Shown: positions 34,392 through 43,900 of the stretch, piece by piece
Layout: every line of letters begins with the position of its first letter
Position numbering within the stretch: position 1 is the first letter of the stretch
NCBI GenBank assembly: GCA_958510825.1
Contig: OY294051.1
Span: 4,030,001-4,094,000 of the forward strand
Origin: Brachypterus glaber
Lineage: Eukaryota; Arthropoda; Insecta; Coleoptera; Kateretidae
Direction: 5' to 3'
Length of the DNA stretch: 64,000 nt
Translations under genes and position numbers: made by a program
The notes under the pieces: generated by a model
The model's input: the letters and a program-made list of their open reading frames with translations, nothing else
The model's database searches: none
Told to the model about the DNA's origin: nothing

Positions 34392-35798
34392 CCCTAGTAG
34401 CAAATGATGTTATTTTACTGAAAATTAACATTAAATTAAAGTGAATTTTTTAACATCATCGAATAACATCACCACAACATCATTATTAGGTTATTTAGTA
34501 ACATAAAAATAATTCACTGGAAATTAACATCAAAATGATGTGAATTTTGAAACTAAATAATTATGTTAACAGACAACATCAATACGACGTTAGTTTTTCG
34601 TCACCTTTTAACATCAATTTATTTCACTGCAAATTAACATCAAAATGATGTGAATTTTGAAACTAAATAATAATGTTATCAGACAACATCAATACCACGT
34701 TAGTTTTTCGTCACCTTTTAACATCAATTTATTTCACTGGAAATTAACATAAAAATGATGTGTATTTTGAAACTAAATAATAATGTTAACAGACAACATC
34801 AATACCACGTTAGTTTTTTGCCACCTTGTAACACCAATTTATTTCACTGGAAATTAACATCGAAATGATGTGAATTTTGAAACTAAATAATAATATTAAT
34901 AAAAAACATCGTTTTGACGTTCCATTAGTTACATCATTTGCGAACGTTGATGTAGGTACGGCGTTATCCCGCCATTTTATGTTTGTGAGTGTTTTATCAG
35001 AAATAAGATGAAGCTGAAGTTTGCAACGTTTTTTTTTGCAACGAAAATTCATACAGTATATTAAAGCACTTATTCCATAACACGTTTTTAGCGCTCTAGT
35101 ACTTTAAAAAACTCGCCGCAAGCGGCTTGTTTTCTAAACTTGTACTCATGCGCTAAAAACGTATGTTATGAAACTAGTACTTTAATATACTATTTGAATT
35201 TTCGTTGCAAAAAAACGTTGCAAACTTCAGCTTCATGAAATAAGAACTTTTGTCTCTGGTTTTATGATTCCAAGCAAAGTGATACAATATATTATATATA
35301 TTTTTTGGATACAATAGTGAATATGGATAAAATAGAGCAAAACATTTCGGAAACATGTAAAAGTTATAACTTTTATTTGGAGAATGTTTCTGGAAGCGTG
35401 ACAAATTTGTCACAAGTTCTATGAAATGTTTCCGTGCGGTACATTTCACGGTTATATAAACGTTTTTGAAACTTCCGGGAAACATTTCTACGTGAGATAT
35501 TTAATTCTGAAATTAAAGTATTAGTAAGAACATCAAATTCATGTTATATATGTGATATCACAATGACGTTATTTCAAGAACATCAAATTCATGATGTATA
35601 GTTGATATCAAAATTACATTATTTCAACAACATCAAATTGATGTTATTTTAAGGACATCATTCTGTGATGTTATTTGGGGAGGAAATAGGACATCCATAA
35701 CATATGAAAATGATGTGAAATTTCACTAAAATTTTAACATCACATGTCACGTATTAACATGATATTCACGTGGATTTTATGTAATTTTGCTACTAGGG
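34392..35798. mobile_element. Large MITE (CCCTAGTAGCAAA ends) with internal tandem repeats
   Basis: The termini CCCTAGTAGCAAA and TTTGCTACTAGGG are flanked by TA. It belongs to the same family as 11156-11926: the right arm TTAACATCACATGTCACGTA is shared. The left half contains about four tandem units of about 110 bp (34515-34910) with ATTAACATCAAAATGATGTG. It is interrupted by the hAT-like MITE at 35008-35236. Confidence 0.8.
35008..35236. mobile_element. hAT-like MITE nested in the 34392-35798 element
   Basis: The termini are ATGAAGCTGAAGTTTGCAAC and its complement. They are flanked by a perfect 8-bp duplication, GAAATAAG (35000-35007 and 35237-35244). The interior has a secondary palindrome around GCGCTCTAGTACTTTAAA and GTACTTTAATATAC. 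A fragment of the same family is at 29562. Confidence 0.88.
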
Positions 35799-36555
35799 TA
35801 AGCAGGGTAGAGTAGTGTAAAAATACATAATACACACTCACACAATTGTATTAATACTCTCACAATACACTTTTCAAAACTTAAAGAAAAAACCACGAGC
35901 GATCTACCACCTTTAGCAATCTGTATAAGAATGACTAAAAGATCTAATTCACTAATACCTTTATTTGAAAATTACGTAACATATGTTTAATAAAATAATA
36001 TTGTATGACGTATACAGTTGGCGGTTTTAAATTTTACAAGTTTGTTTTTTTATCATAATAAATTTAAAAAAGAGTGCCGCCCCAAAATGGGAGCTAATAT
36101 CACTGATGGCCTCCACATTATGAAAACAAATTCGCGCGCGCGTATCCTGTCAAACGTTTGAGGTTACTGAATCAACCCTCTATGTAAAAAATACTGGCCC
36201 CAAACATTTTTACAGTACAGGCCTCTGAGGTCCCATAAACTGAGACCCACAGACATATAAAAAACTATTTTTAAAATGTTAATATCAAATTTAAAAAAGT
36301 ATTTCAATAATTTTACTTTACTATGCTGAGCCCCATTTTTTTCTGTGCGGGGCTGCTTTAATTTTTTAAAAGTTAAATTTATAATTATACAGGCCTACAA
36401 AACAAAAAAGCGTTGTCTGTGCTGGGGTTGAGACCCCCCTATTCTTATGCATTTTGGGATGCTGAACACGAATCTGTCATAAAAAAGGCACTTCATTGGC
36501 TCATTTTTTTGCTACACTGAAATTGCAGATGATATTTTAGTAGTCTTAGCTCATT
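35799..36555. other. Gene-free stretch
   Basis: No gene recognised. There is a short TTCGCGCGCGCG run near 36130. Confidence 0.4.
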
Positions 36556-36935
36556 CTTACCCCCAATCGTTTACCCCCAAAATCTAATCAGTGGCCGATA
36601 GAGGGGGGTGCATGTCCCCCAGCGAGATATATTAGCATATACCTTCAAAATTATATTTTTGGTGAATGCCCCCCCCCCCTTAAAATGAAATAAATCCGCC
36701 CCTAAATTTAATCAGCTCTCGAAATACGGTAAGAAACAATATGCAAAAAACTGCTTGTCGATATCTTATTTAGACATGGAGTTGAGTTTCCAGACAGACA
36801 AAAAAAATTTTTTTTACTGATTTCGACTCAGAAAGGTCTAAAATGTCGAGAAATGTGAAAAAAAAATGGTCAAAGATTTTGACTTTTTGGCGAAGATTTC
36901 AATACATCGGCACTCTTAGTAGCAAGTGCCGATGT
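36556..36935 (+). repeat. Family R repeat, right half (copy E), interrupted by a hAT-like MITE
   Basis: It runs from TTCTTACCCCCAATCGTTTA through ATTTCGACTCAGAAAGGTC to the terminal hairpin ending GTGCCGATGT. The order matches copy A. The 116-bp insertion 36589-36704 splits it at AATCTAAT. Confidence 0.85.
36589..36704. mobile_element. 116-bp hAT-like MITE nested in family R copy E
   Basis: It starts CAGTGGCCGAT and ends ATCCGCCCCTA, imperfect inverted termini of a type frequent in hAT elements. The flanks are AATCTAAT (36581-36588) and AATTTAAT (36705-36712), a 7/8 duplication. Removing the insert restores family R. A longer relative is at 37978-38370. Confidence 0.85.
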
Positions 36936-37037
36936 AAAACCCAAAAATGATCTTAATTAAAATTAGTTTGTCAAGTTGAGGTTATGTGTTTGACGTTTAC
37001 TAATTATCTGACAGCAGATATGTAAAATCAGATGATT

Positions 37038-37113
37038 AGGTTTGTTTTGGTTCTAGAAAATTGCAGTTCTGAACTGGTTCGGAACTGAGATTTTCGAGAA
37101 CCAAAACAAACCT
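37038..37113. repeat. 76-bp imperfect palindrome
   Basis: The outer arms AGGTTTGTTTTGGTTCT and AGAACCAAAACAAACCT match perfectly over 17 bp. The inner part pairs with a few mismatches around AACTGGTTCGGAACTG. It could form a stable hairpin. Function unknown. Confidence 0.75.
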
Positions 37114-37243
37114 ATTGTTAGTTTCCAACCGTTGTCATAGGCTTTGTGTTCTGTGGTCATAGGCAACGGGTGGGAAATGGGCACTAACTACTAACTAGGT
37201 CGTAGGAAAATTTCCTAAAGAAAACCCCTATTTCCTCATTACA

Positions 37244-37762
37244 ATTCAACAGGTGTTAACTTACCGCTTCCTTAGAATTTCTATGCCATTTTTTCAGCGA
37301 AATTCACGATTCTACACACTCAAAACATTGTTTAACACTTGAACAACAAATTGTGTAATTTAATAACAAAAATCTATCGAAAATTAAAGAAAAATCACGA
37401 AAATAGAGCGTGCGAAAATAAACAGACGCCACTTTTTTGTCAAAAGCACGTACATTTTAGTATAGTAGGCTATGAACCAATCAAACGCGAGAAAAGGAAA
37501 ACAGCTGACCGGCATGCGCGAAATTCGCGCCGCGAATCAAAACCAATTCATTCACGTGCTTTTAAGTTTTTGAGTGGTGTCTGTTTGTTTTCTTACGCTC
37601 AATTTTCGTGATTTTTCGATGGATTTTTGTAATTAAATGAGACAGTTTGGTGATATATCTGTTGTACAGGCGTTGAACAATGTTTTGAGAGTGTAAACTC
37701 GTGAATTTCGGTGAAAATGGCATAGAAATTGTAAGGATGCGGTAAGTAAACACCTGTTGAAT
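37244..37762. repeat. Inverted duplication resembling two head-to-head first exons around a GC-rich core
   Basis: The arms of about 210 bp are roughly 80% identical (left 37244-37457, right about 37555-37762, inverted). The outer part of each arm holds a splice-donor-like site pointing outward: AAGCGGTAAGTTAACACC on the minus strand and ATGCGGTAAGTAAACACC on the plus strand. The 100-bp centre is locally CpG-rich (CGCGAAATTCGCGCCGCGAA) and has ACCAATCAAACGCG and an E-box CACGTG next to it. The frames 37339-37611 (plus) and 37599-37976 (minus) cross it but show no known motif. It may be a foldback transposon, or a duplicated 5' exon pair with a shared promoter. Confidence 0.6.
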
Positions 37763-37830
37763 TTGTTTTAGACATGTTTAATTTTAAATTTTGGTAATTC
37801 ATAAAGTTTAAAACAGAATTGTATGTTTTA

Positions 37831-37938
37831 GGCCCGGTTGTACAAACCTGGTTTAACTTTGAGCAGAGTTCCTTTACCATTGAAACAAATGACAGTTGAG
37901 CTAGGTTCAAATTTGAGCGAGGTTTGTACAACCGGGCC
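37831..37938. mobile_element. Harbinger-like MITE (108 bp)
   Basis: The termini GGCCCGGTTGTACAAACC and its complement are flanked by TTA on both sides (37828-37830 and 37939-37941). A TTA/TWA target duplication and GGSCC-type ends fit the PIF/Harbinger group. Confidence 0.8.
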
Positions 37939-37977
37939 TTAAACGGAATTGCATGATTATGCATGATAGGGACCATC

Positions 37978-38370
37978 CAGGGGCGGATTTATTTCATTTT
38001 AAGTGGCGGGGGTACCCCAACAAACTAATAACTCTTCCTTCTAGAATACGCATACCGTTAAAATAAAGTATCGCCAACATCTCGGTTTGTTTGTAAACAA
38101 ATAGTATGTATATTCAGGCCCGAACAATAACAGTTACCAGTAACTGGTATTGTTGTCTCTGTTAGAACAAAGATGTGCGAGTAAGACAGACGAATGTTTA
38201 TGTTGCTGACGTTTTTGTCAGTTTTAACGAATGAAATGCCTATTCTAGAGAGAAAAGTTATTAGTTCGTTGGGGTAACCATAAGGAAAAAATTGTACATT
38301 CACCAAAAATATAATTTTGAAAGTATTTATATGCTAATATATCTCGCTGGTAGGGGGGGATGGCCCCCAA
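37978..38370 (-). mobile_element. hAT-like MITE (CAGGGGCGGAT end), interrupted
   Basis: It starts CAGGGGCGGATTTATTTCAT and, after the nested element 38018-38271, continues with CACCAAAAATATAATTTTGA and ATATATCTCGCTGG. It is collinear with the reverse complement of 36589-36704. The right terminus is degraded. Confidence 0.7.
38018..38271. mobile_element. hAT-like palindromic MITE, CAACGAACTAATAAC family, copy 1
   Basis: The 254-bp element has termini CAACAAACTAATAAC and GTTATTAGTTCGTTG and a central palindrome, AACAGTTACCAGTAACTG. The flanks GGGTACCC (38010-38017) and GGGTAACC (38272-38279) match at 7 of 8 positions. A second copy is at 42405-42656 in the opposite orientation. Confidence 0.85.
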
Positions 38371-38561
38371 GGAACCTACATCATAATCTGGAAAAAAAAT
38401 TTTGCTTGAAAGTAAAAAACAAAACATCTTACAAAATAATTGTATATTTTTATAATAATCTATAAAATTGACAGTTACAGCTAATTTAAAATAATACAAA
38501 AAAGTGTATAAAATATACAAAATTCAGTATATTTCATGAAACACCTCTTAATTTTAAACAT

Positions 38562-39069
38562 AAGGGGCAGTCCACAATTTATAGACATAATTGACGTCAC
38601 GCTTTTTTGTTGGAAGGAAAAGCGGAAGGAAGGGGGTCTAGCTCAGGGTAAAAATAGTTAATTATGGTACTAGTGAGTAAAGTAAGATACTGCCCATAAG
38701 AAAATTAACCTGAAAAATCCAAACGAGGCGTCAGCCAAGCAGCTTAATTTTCGAGAGGGCAATATCGGTTTACCCATGAGTGCCATACAAGGTTTTATCC
38801 AATAAATAGCTTAGGAATCATATTTTTATTAAAAATTTTAATGAATTTACAAGAAAATAATTTGACAAGTGACAGATGAGTGGGTAAAATAAATAATTAT
38901 CCACTCAATAAAGTAAAAACCACTCGGGGGTTATTATTGAGTTTATCTATTTAAAATAAAGTAATTGTCTCATTATCTGTATGTATTGGATAATAGTTAT
39001 TTTAATTGGGGGAAACAGGTTTTGAAAGTGGTGACATTTTGCGTGACGTCATTTCTGAATTACCCCTAA
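38562..39069. mobile_element. Probable MITE with AAGGGGCAGTCC end
   Basis: The left end AAGGGGCAGTCCACAATTTA continues to ATTGACGTCACGC. The right side GCGTGACGTCATTTCTGAAT ends TACCCCTA. The TIR is imperfect, with ATTGACGTCACGC / GCGTGACGTCAT as its best-preserved part. Confidence 0.5.
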
Positions 39070-39679
39070 TAACTATACATTATGTATCATACTTAAAATT
39101 TTATTACATAGATCACAAAATATTATTGCAATAATAATTTTTCTAATAAAATGTCTAAAATGCCTAAAATTCCTTATTTACAATATTTAACAAAACAACG
39201 AAAAATGGGTTTACAAAAAATATCAGTCGAAAATTTACAAAACAGTTTTTTATTATAATTTTTAACATACTTAACATTATAACAATTAATATTTACTTAT
39301 TTTAAATAAAGTATTAAATTTTAAAAATTAATAAATTAAAAAAATCAAAAGGGTCGGTTTTATTTTCAAAAATTTTTCCATGTATTTTTTTTATATTCTT
39401 GTCTTGTTGTACACTATTTGCCAAATGGAAAAATACAAATCTGTCAAGAAGATCGTTTTTGAGTTATTAATTAATTTATTTTCAAAATTCGACACTGTTA
39501 AATAACAAATGGCATTTATTGAGAAAAATTTGAGCAAATCAAACTCTTAAGAAATACAACTAAAATTCGAGAAGAATGCAATTTAAATATAATTTCTATA
39601 TATTTATAAAATAAATAATTAAACATACAGATAACACAGATAGGACACACGCAAGAATTACCTCAAAAAACGTATTTTT
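39070..39679. other. Gene-free AT-rich stretch
   Basis: No gene, RNA or repeat structure that I can support. Confidence 0.4.
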
Positions 39680-40357
39680 ACATCGGCATCGGTGCCATGT
39701 TTTTTCACATTTCTCGACGTTTTAGACCTCTCTGAGTCGAAAACAGTAAAAATAAAATTTTCGTTTGTCTGTCTGTCTGTCTGTCTGTCAGTATATCTGT
39801 CTGTCTGTCTGTAAACACGATAACTCCATTTCTAAATAAGATATCGACGGTTTTTTGCATACTGTTTCTTATCGTATTTCGAAGAGCCGATTAGATTTTG
39901 GGGGTAAACCATTGGGGTTAAGGGGGTAAGAATGGGGTAAAACTCCTATTTTTATTTTTTTTGGTTATATTTAAGGCAATTATTATTGTATTGTATTAAT
40001 TTGGCACTTATATTAAAGATAATTTTAAATTGGTCAAGAAATGTTAAAAACTATTTTTTCTTAAAATGCATTTTCGAGATATTGGCGTTTAAAGCAGTAA
40101 AATGTTTTTTTAGCATATCTCACTTATTTATAACCCGATTTCAAATTATATTTTAAATGAAAGCGGTTTTTAGCCCTATAAAAAAATGTTGAATAAAGTT
40201 TTTGCTGGAATATTACGTTTTGGAGATACAGACTTTCAACGTTTAATAAATTATGCAGGTGTATTAATGGTTGCCTATTCACGTGATCACACAACTTTCC
40301 TTTTCATAACGTTTCAAATTAATGCCTAGTGCCGATGTTTTGACAAGGTGCTTGCAA
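39680..40357 (-). repeat. Family R repeat, full-length copy F
   Basis: It runs from a degenerate terminal hairpin (ACATCGGCATCGGTGCC) through a (TCTG)n run, GATTAGATTTTGGGGGTAAA and GCATATCTCACTTATTTATA to GTGCCGATGTTTTGACAAGG. It serves as the uninterrupted reference for copy B. Confidence 0.88.
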
Positions 40358-40574
40358 AATTATCAAAATTTGCGTTACGTGATACTTGAACGTTCCCTTA
40401 TTTTTTGATATGTTTTTGCATGTATCTTATCTGTGCTAATCTGTGTTAAAAGTCCTATTTAAATCTAATAAACCGCTAAATAACGTCACAGTAACGTTGG
40501 TGCAACGTAGCATATAGGATATGAATTAATTCTTTTTAATCGATTAATATACAATACATATAACAATTTTTATT

Positions 40575-40580
40575 TTTATT
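40575..40580 (-). terminator. pyd: Candidate polyadenylation signal of polychaetoid
   Basis: AATAAA on the minus strand lies about 165 bp downstream of the stop codon, beyond the 20-bp tandem repeat. It is the first canonical hexamer I find after the stop. The motif is common in AT-rich DNA, so support is moderate. Confidence 0.4.
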
Positions 40581-40665
40581 ATAAGAGTACCTTAGCTGAT
40601 AAAAAAATACATATAGGCTATAGGTACCATATAAAAAGTTTTTATGAAAACCGGTTCTAATATAG

Positions 40666-40749
40666 TAAAGTAACAATTTCTGCGCTAAAGTAACAATTTC
40701 TGCGCTAAAGTAACAATTTCTGCGCTAAAGTAACAATTTTTGCGCTAAA
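40666..40749. repeat. 20-bp tandem repeat (four units) directly at the polychaetoid stop codon
   Basis: Four units of TAAAGTAACAATTTCTGCGC run from 40666 to 40745, and the beginning of a fifth overlaps the stop codon. Its last base (40745) is shared with the stop TAG read on the minus strand. The array is therefore the first 80 bp of the 3' UTR. Confidence 0.92.
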
Positions 40750-40926
40750 AATGATCCACTTTAACAGCAACGCTGTTTGCAGCGTGGTTACTCGGCAGTA
40801 AAATGTTGTCCCAGTCTGTGCACAGCTCCTGTTCGGAATCGGTGGCTTTCAGGGAAATGCCCAGGCTGGGCAGGGAATTTGCATAATGAGGAATATTGAG
40901 AATCACAGGCTTCAAAAATTCAGTAC
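40745..40926 (-). CDS. pyd: pyd last coding exon (end of ZU5, stop)
   Basis: The acceptor TTTCAG ends at 40927. The exon completes a Gly codon and encodes TEFLKPVILNIPHYANSL through SVAVKVDHF, then TAG. This matches the last strands of the ZO-1 ZU5 domain, which also ends in a D-H-F motif. Confidence 0.93.
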
Positions 40927-43900
40927 CTGAAACAAATTGATTTTGTAATTTTACCGAGTGATTTTAATTTAGGCATTTATAAATGTATACATGCTTGTTA
41001 CATTAAGGCATATCCAGAGGCTTGCATAAGAACATAAAACATAATAATGCTATGCCGTGATTGGCTTACAAGATACATGGCGGCCCGTCAAGACAATCAC
41101 GGCATCGCATTCTTATGTTTTATGTTCTTATGCGAGCTTGTGAATAGGCACTTACATATTTCATTGTATCAGAACAACAAGGTTTCAACTAACATTTTTT
41201 CAAGTTTTCATTTTTTTGAATAGAGCTTTTTACTGTCCTTTGGCCTGTACTAAATAAAAATATTATGCACATAGCCCATTTTATTTACAATACAATCATG
41301 TTCTATCTGCACTTTTTGAGATTTTTTTAGTGCAACGAGGTTCTAACTAACTAAAGTTTAATTTGAATTTCTTACTTAAAAATTAGGAAGTTTTATGGCA
41401 TTCTAAATTTAAAAGGACAAAATAACGGTCCTCCCTTTTTGTAAAAAAAACCTTTTTCTTAACTTAGTGTTTTTTACCCCTATTTTTATATTTCTTGATG
41501 TTTTTTGGGAAGAGGGTTTAAAAAAATAGTTTAAGTATCAAATTCCAAAAAACATCAACAAAAACCTTTTTTGTAATAATATTTAAAAAAGGGCCTTACC
41601 TTGCGGTCCACACATTACTAAAGGTGACAGCATAGTCTCACCTGTGGAAAAAAGAAAGAAAATCATTATTAATTTCTAATAATATGTACGTACACTGGTT
41701 ATTTCACGAAAACTTAGAATAATGTTAGGACCTTTATGTAGCAAAGTATTAATTATACAACACAAACAAAATATCGCAGAGAAACAAACAAAAAATTGAG
41801 TTTACATAAGCGTTTTTTGCATTGTGGGAAATAATTAGGTAATAGCATAGTGTTTTTTTAATTCTACAGTACTTAGGAGTGACAGTTATTCCACATACGC
41901 ACATTGCCGTGTCCATGCGGCGAATAAGCTTTAGAACTCTGTGATAGCAAGCGGCAGCTGCGCCATACACTGTTTATCAATGAGATTAGACTCGCTTTTG
42001 TTTATTACTACAGAATACTTAGCGCTTGAATTGGCAACGTCGCCTGCAACTGTCCGACCACGTAACCTTGGCCGGTTTAAGGAATTTTCATATCGTCAAC
42101 GTTGCGCTATGTCGCCTATGGGATCGTAGTATGCTAGGAGAGGCCACAGAACACCAATGCCCAGCTAGCCAAGGTTACATAGTCGGACAGTAATATTAAA
42201 ATTACACAAGGTTACCAGATTTATGAGCTTCTACGGGCGGGGAGGGAGGTAATTTAATTAACGAAGGTAGCGAATACTGTTTACCAAACGCCTGAGTGAG
42301 ATACAATGCTACCTTGCCCCTGTACTTGCGCACACAAAAATCTCGTACATCGGACCACCTTGTAAATTTTATTAATCAAATAACCTTGTTTTTCCTGTAC
42401 ATGACAACGAACTAATAACTTCTCTCTAGAATAGGCATTTCATTTGTAAAAACTGAGAAAAACGTAGCCAACATATACATTTGTCTGTCCTATTCGCACA
42501 GGTTTGTTCTAACAGAGACAACAATAACAGTTACTGGTAACTGTTATTGTTCAGGCCTGAATATACCTACTATTTGTTTACAAACAAACCGAGATGTTGG
42601 CGATACTTTATATTAACGGTATGCGTATTCTAGAGAGAAGAGTTATTAGTTCGTTGGTACATAATCTTAAACAAGGCCATCGCCTCTGATGCATCAATAT
42701 GGTAATTGTTAGGTATAGTTCTCCGCATGAAAGAAAGTCTCCGACGAAAGGGGGAGGAATCATTCGCGCTCTCTTCTTTCCATCAATAGCGTTATAAGGC
42801 GTCCGTGCCTACAACACTTGCACACTCATTCCAAACATATTTCCCGTAGCCATAGATCCGTGCGTCAAACTATATACGTAATTATTTTGGTTTTTGTTTA
42901 AAATTTAATTGTTGGAATTCATTGGCGTTTAAAGGCGAGCAGATGAACTTGTTGAGTTTCTAAAAAAGACACATTTAAAAAAATCCCAAAACTAGTTTTG
43001 GGATTTTCGATTAAAAAGTCTTTAAAACTTTGGCCTAAGCGAGATCTGGGAGATGTATTACCATTGTCGGACTTGGAGCAAGATGGCGTACGGCAACCCG
43101 GCAGCCCAGCAACCCGGCGGTCTTAGTTTAGCAAGACTAATTTAACCTATTTTCGTCCACCGTACTCATTTGGGTACACATTTTTAAAGCGAGATTAGCG
43201 ACATCTATAATTGTAAAGCCTAATTATTTTTATACAAACGTCTTAAATACAGTTTTATTTCTAAGATTCGACTAAAAGTTTCCCTACCAAATTTCTCATC
43301 TTGGAGCAACAAGGGTTATCTGCACCTGTTTTTTGAGTTTATGTGGGATAAGTCTGCATTTTCGTAAATAAATACATTTTTATATCGATTTATTGTGTTA
43401 TTTATCTTGATTATGTTTCATAAGACATACAAAAACTTTAATTAATTGATATATAATTACTTTTGTAGTTATATTTTCTTCCAAACTTGATTTAAAAGTC
43501 ACCGTATACGCGTAGTCAACAAGTAAATTTTCATTTAAATATAACTGTGTTTTTCTTTTAATTTGAGAATCGTACTATTTTTTTTTTAAGAATAAAATCG
43601 TTTTATTATTTTTTTTTAATTTAGTTTAATTATACGACCATTGCATTGCTTTGTACTTTGAGTGCACTATTTGATTTAAAAATAAAAAAAGATTTTTTTT
43701 TTTTACTTTAATAGTTATAAAGACTCTATTTTAAGTTAAATAATGTAGGTTATTTATAACGGATTTGCCTCTAGGTCTGGTGGCCCAAAATGGGTTAAGA
43801 CCTAGATCAAGTGTCCCCAGGCCTCATATCTTTAAAAAAAGGCATGGCTTTTAGAAGTACAAGGAAATATTTATTTTGCGACAATTGTGGCCTGTATCTT

